Positions 1 through 5,979 of a DNA stretch of 8,698 nucleotides are shown piece after piece. A program made the position numbers and the translations under genes. The stretch is taken from the NCBI GenBank assembly GCA_029781465.1, contig JAKOWQ010000415.1:1-8698 (forward strand), given 5' to 3'. The notes beneath the pieces are model-generated. The model did no database searches. It was not told the DNA's origin and saw only the letters and a list, made by a program, of their open reading frames with translations. The DNA is from Pseudomonadota bacterium. Lineage in GTDB: Bacteria > Pseudomonadota > Alphaproteobacteria > Sphingomonadales > Sphingomonadaceae. The first letter of the stretch is position 1; each line of letters begins with the position of its first letter.

Positions 1-1
1 C

Positions 2-85
2 GCCCAATTTGCCCGCCGTTGCGGACTGACCGGTGCCGAGAAGATTGCGGCCATTCAAACGGCTGATATGCTCGTTATATGTTAG
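2..85 (+). CDS. C-terminal end of an unidentified protein (5' end outside window)
   Basis: One plus-strand frame is open from the left edge and ends at TAG at 83-85. It gives a plausible protein tail of 27 residues (AQFARRCGLTGAEKIAAIQT followed by ADMLVIC). The other two plus-strand frames close at 27-29 and at 64-66, so this is the only frame that could belong to a gene entering from the left. Its stop overlaps the start of the next gene by 7 bases (79-85), the usual geometry of coupled genes, which supports it being real. The fragment is too short to assign to a family. It could also be a chance open frame. Confidence 0.4.
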   Translation, partial: AQFARRCGLTGAEKIAAIQTADMLVIC

Positions 86-396
86 AGGCCGCTCGAACCG
101 CAATTGATGCAATTCCAGGCGGTGTTGTCGCATTTCTGGCTCCCTTGGCGCTTTGGGCAAACGCGATTTGGGCCTCCCCATTTCTAAAGACAAAGCGTCA
201 TGGATTGTCTGGCTTGATTGCTCTGGCCGCTGGCTTGTTGATGTTCACTGCAGTTGAAGTCGATTCTGCGCATTTCATTGTTCCCTTTGTGTTTGCATCC
301 TTGGCGATGCTTGCCATGTTGCTGATCATGCTCTGGCCTAAACCATTCACCCAGAAGCGTTCCCGAAGACCAAAGAGGCGTAAGAAAGTCCGCTAA
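79..396 (+). CDS. Small three-helix membrane protein with a basic C-terminal tail, unknown function
   Basis: This is a 105-residue protein I do not recognise. Three hydrophobic stretches, at about residues 14-35, 43-60 and 65-86, look like membrane helices. Residues 88-105 form a strongly basic tail (11 Lys/Arg in 18 residues), expected to stay in the cytoplasm. The ATG at 79 is the first start after an in-frame TGA at 64-66. It has no clear Shine-Dalgarno sequence, but it overlaps the stop of the reading frame to its left, so it may be translated by coupling. Base composition differs from the neighbours: bases 241-300 have 26 G/C of 60, against 47 of 60 at 4741-4800 in fdsB. This points to a different origin or low expression. 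Size, helix count and charged tail resemble class I phage holins, but that is shape only, with no motif to confirm it. The gene is convergent with the fds operon. Confidence 0.6.
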   Translation: MLEAARTAIDAIPGGVVAFLAPLALWANAIWASPFLKTKRHGLSGLIALAAGLLMFTAVEVDSAHFIVPFVFASLAMLAMLLIMLWPKPFTQKRSRRPKRRKKVR

Positions 397-459
397 CCCC
401 AGGCCCTTCCGCCGTTCCGTTATCCGCGCAAGGTTTCCGAGAGCAGCCGACCGTTCAAT
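397..459. other. Convergent intergenic gap, no terminator seen
   Basis: These 63 bases separate the stop of the membrane protein gene (plus strand) from the stop of fdsD (minus strand). I looked for a GC-rich inverted repeat followed by a T-run on either strand and found none convincing. Termination here would therefore be Rho-dependent, lie further on, or use a structure I cannot see by eye. Confidence 0.5.
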
Positions 460-675
460 CTAGCCCTGGCCCGGCAATCCCTCCAGCCGCTCCACCGCCG
501 CCCGGGCGATCGGGTCCAGCCCGGCGCGGTCTCCCGCAAGGATCGCCGCCCTCATGCGCGGGTCCCAGAAGTCGCGCAGGTGCTGCATGGTAAGGTCGAT
601 CGCCTGCGCCTCGCCCTGCGCGGCGAGGTTGCGGGCGATCTGGTTGGCCATATAGGTCAGGCGCGAAAGATCCAC
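460..675 (-). CDS. fdsD: NAD-dependent formate dehydrogenase, delta subunit
   Basis: FdsD is a small (71 residues here) non-catalytic subunit of the soluble molybdenum formate dehydrogenase. In related systems it is associated with the alpha subunit and needed for an active, cofactor-loaded complex. The family pattern is visible: a MANQIARN stretch at about residues 9-16, then HLRDFWDPRMR at about 32-42, then a GLDPIARAAVERL end. No cysteines or metal motifs are present, as expected. I take the GTG at 675 as start because a GGAG lies 7 bases upstream and it follows the fdsA stop by 4 bases. A longer open frame exists upstream, but it would overlap fdsA and add residues unlike the family. It is the last gene of the operon. 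Confidence 0.9.
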   Translation of the reverse strand: MDLSRLTYMANQIARNLAAQGEAQAIDLTMQHLRDFWDPRMRAAILAGDRAGLDPIARAAVERLEGLPGQG

Positions 676-679
676 CGCG

Positions 680-3523
680 CTACTCCGCCGGTTCGGCCGC
701 GATCCGGCGGCTTTTGGCGGACCAGCTGGCATAGCTTTCCTGCCATTCGCTGGGGCCGTTCGATGGCAGAACCTGCACCGCCGTCACCTTGTATTCGGGG
801 CAGTTGGTCGCCCAGTCCGAATAGTCGGTGGTGACCACGTTGGCCTGGGTCGCGGGGTGGTGGAAGGTGGTATAGACCACGCCGGGGGCAACCCGGTCGG
901 TCACTTCGGCGCACAGGGTGGTTTCGCCGGTGCGGCTGGCAAGGCGGACCCAGTCGCCGCTCTTTATGCCCCGGTTTTCGGCATCGGCGGGATGGATCTC
1001 GAGCAGGTCCTGCTCGTGCCAGATGGTATTGGGGGTGCGCCGGGTCTGCGCCCCGACATTGTACTGGCTGAGAATCCGCCCGGTGGTGAGCAGCAAGGGA
1101 TAGCGCGGCCCGGTGCGCTCGTCGGTCGGGACATAATCGGTCACCACGAACCGGCCCTTGCCGCGCACGAATCCGTCCACATGCATGATCGGACTGCCCT
1201 GCGGGTGGGCGGCATCGACCGGCCATTGCAGCGAGCCTTCGGCGTCGAGCCGGGCGAAGCTGACCCCGGCAAAGGACGGGGTCAGGCGGGCGATCTCGTC
1301 CATGATCTCGCCGGGGTGGGCATAGCTCCAGCCCAGACCCAGCGCATTGGCGAGCGCTTGGGTCACTTCCCAATCGGCCATTCCGTTGGCCGGTTCCATT
1401 ACCTTGCGCACCGGCTGGATGCGGCGCTCGGCATTGGTGAAGGTGCCGTCCTTTTCGAGGAAGGTGCTGCCGGGCAGGAAGACATGGGCGTAATTGGCGG
1501 TTTCGTTGAGGAACAGGTCGTGGACGATCACCAGTTCCATTGCCGCAAGCCCGGCGGCGACGTGGTGGGTGTTGGGATCGGACTGGAGGATATCCTCGCC
1601 CTGCACGTAAAGCGCGCGGAAAGACCCGTCGAGCGCGGCATCGAGCATGTTGGGGATGCGCAGGCCCGGCTCGGGATCGAGGTTCACCCCCCAATCGGCC
1701 TCGAACAGTTCGCGCACCTCGGCGCCGGCGATATGGCGGTAACCGGGCAATTCGTGCGGGAACGAGCCCATGTCGCACGATCCCTGCACGTTGTTCTGCC
1801 CGCGCAGGGGGTTCACTCCCACCCCCGGCCGCCCGATGTTGCCGGTTGCCATCGCCAGGTTGGCGATCGCCATGACGGTGGAGGAACCCTGGCTGTGCTC
1901 GGTCACCCCAAGCCCGTAATAGATCGCCGCGTTCCCGCCGGTGGCATAGAGCCGCGCGGCGGCGCGCAGTTCATGCGCGGGAACGCGGGTCACGGCCTCG
2001 AGCGCTTCGGGGCTGTGGCGCTGCTCGGAAACGAAGCGGGCCCAGTCCCGGTATTCGTCCCAGTCGCAGCGTTCACGGATGAAGGCCTCGTCCGCCAGCC
2101 CCTCGGTAACGATCACATGCGCCATCGCGGTCAGCACGGCGACGTTGGTGCCCGGTTGCAGCGCCAGATGATGCGCGGCCTCGATGTGGGGGCTGCGGAC
2201 CAGATCGATCCGGCGCGGGTCGATCACGATCAGCCTGGCTCCCTGGCGCAGACGCCGTTTGAGGCGGCTGGCGAACACCGGGTGCGCGTCGGTCGGGTTG
2301 GCGCCGATCACCAGCACCACGTCGGCTTGCATCACGCTGTCGAAATCCTGCGTCCCCGCACTGGTTCCGAAGGTCTGCTTGAGGCCGTAGCCGGTGGGCG
2401 AATGGCACACCCGCGCGCAGGTATCGACATTGTTGGAACCGAACCCGGCGCGAACCAGCTTCTGGACGAGATAGGTTTCCTCGTTGGTGCAGCGGCTCGA
2501 GGTGATCCCGCCGAGCGCGCGGGCGCCGTATTGCGCCTTGATCGCGCGCAGCCTGTCAGCGGTGAAGCCCAGCGCCTCGTCCCAGCTGACCTCGCGCCAG
2601 GGCTGCTCGATGCTCTCGCGGATCATCGGGCGGGTGATGCGGTCCTGGTGGTTGGCATAGCCCCAGGCGAAGCGGCCCTTGACGCAGGAATGGCCGCGGT
2701 TGGCCTTGCCGTCCTTCCACGGCACCATCCGCACCAGCTGCTCGCCCTTCATTTCGGCGCGGAAGGTGCAGCCCACCCCGCAATAGGCGCAGGTGGTGAT
2801 GACGGCGCGCTCGGGCTTGCCCAGTTGCTTGACGCTCTTTTCCATCAAGGCGCTGGTCGGGCAGGCCTGGACGCAGGCCCCGCAGCTGACGCATTCGCTG
2901 GACAGGAAGCTATCCTCCGCCTGACCCGCGCCGATCTTGCTGGCAAAGCCGCGCCCGTTGACCGCCAGCGCCAGCGTACCCTGCACCTCGTCGCAGGCGC
3001 GCACGCAGCGCGAACAGACGATGCACTTGTCGGGCGCGAACAGGAAATAGGGGTTGGAAAGGTCGGGCTTGCTGCCGAGGTGGTTTGCGCCGTCAAATCC
3101 GAAACGCACATCGCGCAGCCCCACTTCGGCGGCGGTGTCCTGCAGCTCGCAATCGTTGTTGGCGCTGCAGGTCAGGCAATCGAGCGGGTGGTCGGAAATG
3201 GTGAGTTCCATCACCGAGCGGCGGATCCGGGCCAGCCGTTCGCTCTGGGTGCTTACCACCATTCCCTCGGTCACAGGGGTGGTGCAGCTGGCGGGGGTGC
3301 CCTTGCGCCCCTCGATCTCGACCAGGCACATCCGGCACGAACCGAAGGCCTTTACGCTGTCGGTGGCGCAGAGGCTGGGGATCGATCCGCCGCACGCGCC
3401 CGCCGCGCGCATCACGCTGGTCCCGGCCGGCACGGTGACCGCGCGCCCGTCGATCGTCAGCGAGACCTGGGTGTCGGAATGGACTTCGGGGGTGCCGAAA
3501 TCGGCCTGGCGTTCATAGCCCAC
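680..3523 (-). CDS. fdsA: NAD-dependent formate dehydrogenase, catalytic alpha subunit (Mo-bis-MGD)
   Basis: FdsA oxidises formate to CO2 at a bis-MGD molybdenum centre and passes electrons through Fe-S clusters to FdsB/FdsG in the cytoplasm. The protein is 947 residues, the usual family size. Domains in order: a 2Fe-2S ferredoxin domain (Cys52, 63, 66, 80); a NuoG-like His/Cys cluster site (His112, Cys116, 119, 125); two 4Fe-4S motifs (Cys167, 170, 173, 177 and Cys211, 214, 217, 221); the molybdopterin-domain 4Fe-4S site (Cys245, 248, 252, 280); then the molybdopterin oxidoreductase and dinucleotide-binding domains. The likely Mo ligand is Cys373, followed by His374, with Arg574 in PLRGQNN. 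These match Cys386, His387 and Arg587 of the Rhodobacter capsulatus enzyme (as I recall it), with identical 201-residue spacing, so the active site looks intact and uses cysteine, not selenocysteine. The GTG at 3523 is chosen because GGAG lies 7 bases upstream. An open frame extends further upstream, but only through mobA. The start overlaps the mobA end by 11 bases. Confidence 0.96.
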   Translation of the reverse strand: MGYERQADFGTPEVHSDTQVSLTIDGRAVTVPAGTSVMRAAGACGGSIPSLCATDSVKAFGSCRMCLVEIEGRKGTPASCTTPVTEGMVVSTQSERLARIRRSVMELTISDHPLDCLTCSANNDCELQDTAAEVGLRDVRFGFDGANHLGSKPDLSNPYFLFAPDKCIVCSRCVRACDEVQGTLALAVNGRGFASKIGAGQAEDSFLSSECVSCGACVQACPTSALMEKSVKQLGKPERAVITTCAYCGVGCTFRAEMKGEQLVRMVPWKDGKANRGHSCVKGRFAWGYANHQDRITRPMIRESIEQPWREVSWDEALGFTADRLRAIKAQYGARALGGITSSRCTNEETYLVQKLVRAGFGSNNVDTCARVCHSPTGYGLKQTFGTSAGTQDFDSVMQADVVLVIGANPTDAHPVFASRLKRRLRQGARLIVIDPRRIDLVRSPHIEAAHHLALQPGTNVAVLTAMAHVIVTEGLADEAFIRERCDWDEYRDWARFVSEQRHSPEALEAVTRVPAHELRAAARLYATGGNAAIYYGLGVTEHSQGSSTVMAIANLAMATGNIGRPGVGVNPLRGQNNVQGSCDMGSFPHELPGYRHIAGAEVRELFEADWGVNLDPEPGLRIPNMLDAALDGSFRALYVQGEDILQSDPNTHHVAAGLAAMELVIVHDLFLNETANYAHVFLPGSTFLEKDGTFTNAERRIQPVRKVMEPANGMADWEVTQALANALGLGWSYAHPGEIMDEIARLTPSFAGVSFARLDAEGSLQWPVDAAHPQGSPIMHVDGFVRGKGRFVVTDYVPTDERTGPRYPLLLTTGRILSQYNVGAQTRRTPNTIWHEQDLLEIHPADAENRGIKSGDWVRLASRTGETTLCAEVTDRVAPGVVYTTFHHPATQANVVTTDYSDWATNCPEYKVTAVQVLPSNGPSEWQESYASWSAKSRRIAAEPAE
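683..686 (-). promoter_or_regulatory. Ribosome binding site of fdsD
   Basis: GGAG on the minus strand lies 7 bases before the GTG at 675. It sits across the last sense codon and the stop of fdsA, so ribosomes ending fdsA are placed to start fdsD. It decides the GTG start over upstream in-frame alternatives. Confidence 0.7.
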
Positions 3524-4043
3524 GGCGTTTCTCCAGTTCGGCAAGATCGGCGGGCGTGTTGATATTGGCAGACCCGGCCGCGAATTGCACGGCCCTTGCG
3601 CCGACCGCCTCGGCCAGCGCGCGCATGGAGTGACGCCCCTGTCCTTCCAGGATCGCCGCGGCGGCAGCGCCGGCGCTGACCGGCCACAGGCCCACGACCG
3701 GCTGATCGGCCAGATAGGCCGGGGCAGGGGCCAAGAGTTCGGGCAGATTCTCGGGCAGTCCAAGCGAATCGACCCCGAGGCTGAGCACCGCGTTGAACCG
3801 CTCCTGTTCGGCCAGACGCAGCGCGGCGGCAAGTCCGCCGAGCGGCCCCATCCCGGCGCGGGGCCAATCGGGCAGGGTGGGGGCGGGTGCCGTTTCGCGC
3901 CCGACCACCACCACCTTTTCGCACCACGGGGAAAGCCGCGCGACCGCGAGGGCCAGCAGCGATTGCCCCCCGTATTCGGCCAGCGCCTTGTCGCTGCCGA
4001 AACGCGTCGACTGTCCGCCCGCGAGGACCGCGCCGAGGATCAT
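3513..4043 (-). CDS. mobA: Molybdenum cofactor guanylyltransferase (MobA-like)
   Basis: MobA transfers GMP from GTP to Mo-molybdopterin to make the MGD cofactor; FdsA needs two MGD per active site. The 176-residue protein (Escherichia coli MobA has about 194) opens with the nucleotide-binding loop LAGGQSTRFGSDKAL at residues 7-21, has GPLGG at 66-70, a putative Mg2+ aspartate at Asp92 (GVDSLGLP), and ends with the family-like NINTPADLAEL at 160-170. The ATG at 4043 overlaps the fdsB stop (ATGA) and follows a GGGGGA 6 bases upstream; the longer upstream open frame is only the shadow of fdsB. Its end overlaps fdsA by 11 bases. Placement between fdsB and fdsA implies that cofactor supply is made together with the enzyme. 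The Asp motif lacks the CD-x-P form common in MobA, so a related nucleotidyltransferase (such as MocA-like) is possible but less likely given the context. Confidence 0.87.
   Translation of the reverse strand: MILGAVLAGGQSTRFGSDKALAEYGGQSLLALAVARLSPWCEKVVVVGRETAPAPTLPDWPRAGMGPLGGLAAALRLAEQERFNAVLSLGVDSLGLPENLPELLAPAPAYLADQPVVGLWPVSAGAAAAAILEGQGRHSMRALAEAVGARAVQFAAGSANINTPADLAELEKRRGL
3531..3534 (-). promoter_or_regulatory. Ribosome binding site of fdsA
   Basis: GGAG on the minus strand, inside the last codons of mobA, is 7 bases before the GTG at 3523. It fixes the fdsA start at this GTG. A nearby ATG at 3516 is in a different frame and would not give FdsA. Confidence 0.7.
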
Positions 4044-5557
4044 GCAAAGTCCCCCGGCCAGTGCTTCAAGGCCGAGCGCACCGGATAGGGCGTGAAGCCG
4101 CCCAGGGCGCAGAGCGATCCGAACTGCATCGCTTCCAGCAGATCGTCGAGCAGAGCCAGCTCTTCCGCGCGGCTGCGTCCGGCCTTGCGGGCATTGTGCA
4201 TCTGCGGGAGTCTCTCCACTGCGTCGGCCTGGGGCTTGCCGCCCGCGCGGATGCGGTCGATCAGCTCCACCCCGCGCGTCGATCCGATCCGGCATGGGGT
4301 GCATTTGCCGCAGCTTTCCGCCGCGCAGAACGCAAAGGCAAAACGGGCCAGCGCGGCCAGATCGGCGCTGTCGTCGAACACGCAGATCCCGCCGTGGCCG
4401 ATCAGGGACTCCGCGCCCGCAAAGGCTTCGTAATCGAACGGCAGATCGAACTGGCTGGGGGGGACATAGGCCCCCAGCGGCCCGCCCACCTGCACCGCCT
4501 TGACCGGGCGGCCCGATGCCGTGCCGCCGCCGATCCGGTTGACCAGATCGCCCAGCGAAATGCCGAACGCGGTTTCGTAAAGCCCGCCGTGGCGGATGTT
4601 GCCGGCCAGCTGGATCGGCATGGTGCCCCTGGACCGGTCCACGCCCAGCCGCGCATAGAGCGCGGCTCCGCCTTCGCTCAGGATATGCGGGATCGCCGCG
4701 AGGGTCAGGACGTTGTTGACCACGGTGGGGCAGCCGAACAGCCCCTCCAGCGCGGGCAGCGGCGGCTTGGCGCGGACCTCGCCGCGTTTGCCCTCGATGC
4801 TGTTCAGCAATGCGGTTTCCTCGCCGCAGACATAGGCGCCCGCACCCACCCGCACTTCGATCTCTAACGGAGCGATGTGCTCCGCCGCCAGCGCGATCGC
4901 CGCCTTCAGCTTGGCAATGGCGTGGGGATATTCGCTGCGCACGTAGATATAGCCGCGCGCGGCGCCGACCGCGTGGGCGCAGATCGCCACGCCCTCGATC
5001 AGCTGGAAGGGATCGCCTTCCATCAGCATGCGGTCGGCAAAGGTCGCGCTGTCGCCCTCGTCGGCGTTGCAGACCACGAATTTGCGCGATGCTGGGGCCT
5101 CGGCCACGGTGCGCCACTTGATCCCGGCCGGAAAGCCCGCTCCGCCGCGCCCGCGCAGGCCCGAGGCCAGCACTTCCTCGATCACGGCGGCAGGCACCAT
5201 CGCCCGCGCGCGGGTCAGCGCGGCCCATCCGCCGGTAGCGGCGAAATCCTCGAGGCTGAGCGGGCGGGTCCTGCCAGCGCGGGCGAAGGTCAGCCGCTGC
5301 TGGCCGATGATGAAGGGATGCGCGGCAACCGGGCCGATGCAGATGTCATCGGCTCCGCCCGCCACGATCTCGCCAACCCGGGCGGGTGAAACCGGGCCCC
5401 AGCCCACGCCGTTGATCTCCACCAGCGGCTCAAGCCAGTGCATCCCCCAGGAGGAAACCCGCTCCACCGTGCAGCCCGCCGCCGCGAAGGCCGCCGCCAC
5501 CGCCTCCGCACCGCAGGCCAGGGCCAGCGCGTCATCGCTGATCCGCACCGTGGTCAC
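4040..5557 (-). CDS. fdsB: NAD-dependent formate dehydrogenase, beta subunit (FMN, NADH site)
   Basis: FdsB is the NuoF-like diaphorase subunit that takes electrons from FdsA and reduces NAD+ at FMN. The protein is 505 residues. An N-terminal region (about 1-110) corresponds to the thioredoxin-like domain of this family but lacks the four-cysteine 2Fe-2S pattern. The NuoF core follows: GLRGRGGAGFPAG at 133-145 and CNADEGDSATFADR at 163-176 for FMN/NADH, and GAGAYVCGEETAL at 238-250. The C-terminal 4Fe-4S site has Cys416, 419 and 422 (ESCGKCTPCR) and a fourth ligand at Cys483 (SLCALGG). The gap from Cys422 to Cys483 is 61 residues, longer than the 41 in Thermus Nqo1 (C359 to C400), suggesting an insertion near 440-462. 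The start is GTG at 5557, overlapping the fdsG stop as GTGA; the end overlaps mobA as ATGA. A GGTGGA lies 6 bases before the start. Confidence 0.95.
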   Translation of the reverse strand: MTTVRISDDALALACGAEAVAAAFAAAGCTVERVSSWGMHWLEPLVEINGVGWGPVSPARVGEIVAGGADDICIGPVAAHPFIIGQQRLTFARAGRTRPLSLEDFAATGGWAALTRARAMVPAAVIEEVLASGLRGRGGAGFPAGIKWRTVAEAPASRKFVVCNADEGDSATFADRMLMEGDPFQLIEGVAICAHAVGAARGYIYVRSEYPHAIAKLKAAIALAAEHIAPLEIEVRVGAGAYVCGEETALLNSIEGKRGEVRAKPPLPALEGLFGCPTVVNNVLTLAAIPHILSEGGAALYARLGVDRSRGTMPIQLAGNIRHGGLYETAFGISLGDLVNRIGGGTASGRPVKAVQVGGPLGAYVPPSQFDLPFDYEAFAGAESLIGHGGICVFDDSADLAALARFAFAFCAAESCGKCTPCRIGSTRGVELIDRIRAGGKPQADAVERLPQMHNARKAGRSRAEELALLDDLLEAMQFGSLCALGGFTPYPVRSALKHWPGDFA

Positions 5558-5979
5558 AGCGCGTCCACCAGCTTGACCAGCGTTTCCTCATCGAGCCGGG
5601 CGTGGACCCGATCGCCGGTCCGCGCCGCCGGACCCGCGCTGCACAGGCCGAGGCAATAGACCGTCTTCACCCGCACCCTTTCGCCCGCGGCCTGCCGCGC
5701 CGCGGCGAGCAGCGCGTCCACCCCGCGCGCCTGACAGGCTTCGGCGCCGCACAGTTCCAGGCAGGGACGCGGATCGGGCGCGGCGGTGAAATCGTGATAG
5801 AAGCTCACCACCCCGTGAACCTCGGCGCGGCTGAGGTTGAGCGCGGCGGCGATGGTTGCCTCGGCCTCCGCGTCGACACACCCGAAGGCGGCCTGAACCT
5901 CGTGCAGCACCGGCAGCAGGGCGCCTTCCACTTTGGCGAAATCGGCCAGAATAGCGGCCAGACGCTCGGCGCGGTTCAC
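5554..5979 (-). CDS. fdsG: NAD-dependent formate dehydrogenase, gamma subunit (NuoE-like)
   Basis: FdsG is the small NuoE-like subunit, carrying a 2Fe-2S cluster beside the FMN of FdsB. The 141-residue protein has an N-terminal helical part with the family pattern LLPVLHEVQAAFG at 21-33 and VHGVVSFYHDF at 54-64. A thioredoxin-like domain follows with cluster ligands Cys77 and Cys82 (spacing four) and Cys109 and Cys113 (spacing three). An additional Cys73 lies four residues before the first ligand. The start is GTG at 5979, which overlaps the fghA stop as GTGA and is preceded by GAGAGG 8 bases upstream. No other start in this frame fits as well, since the next one would lose the conserved N-terminus. 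Its stop overlaps the fdsB start, so both NAD-module subunits are coupled. Confidence 0.94.
   Translation of the reverse strand: MNRAERLAAILADFAKVEGALLPVLHEVQAAFGCVDAEAEATIAAALNLSRAEVHGVVSFYHDFTAAPDPRPCLELCGAEACQARGVDALLAAARQAAGERVRVKTVYCLGLCSAGPAARTGDRVHARLDEETLVKLVDAL
5564..5569 (-). promoter_or_regulatory. Probable ribosome binding site of fdsB
   Basis: GGTGGA on the minus strand lies 6 bases before the GTG at 5557, within the end of fdsG. It is an imperfect Shine-Dalgarno match, so coupling through the GTGA overlap probably matters as well. Confidence 0.45.

Noticed and set aside
657..1778. Minus-strand frame overlapping fdsA (373 codons)
   Set aside because: Alternate-frame shadow of fdsA, with high Arg/Pro/Gly content and no domain.
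2401..2409. Possible selenocysteine site at the FdsA active centre
   Set aside because: The residue in the ARVCHSPT motif is encoded by an ordinary cysteine codon, and there is no in-frame TGA.
857..3562. A 901-codon open frame on the plus strand opposite fdsA
   Set aside because: It is the antisense shadow of a GC-rich gene. Its product is rich in Gly, Ala, His and Arg with no recognisable domain, while the minus strand carries the complete FdsA with all its cysteine motifs.
3524..3832. A 103-residue N-terminal extension of FdsA
   Set aside because: The extension reads through mobA in the wrong frame and has Arg/Pro/Ser-rich low-complexity composition. The GTG at 3523 has a proper ribosome binding site and gives the normal FdsA start.
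4044..5228. A fused 571-residue protein with MobA at its C-terminus
   Set aside because: The N-terminal part is an out-of-frame reading of fdsB and looks like Arg/Gly-rich noise. MobA starts at its own ATG at 4043.
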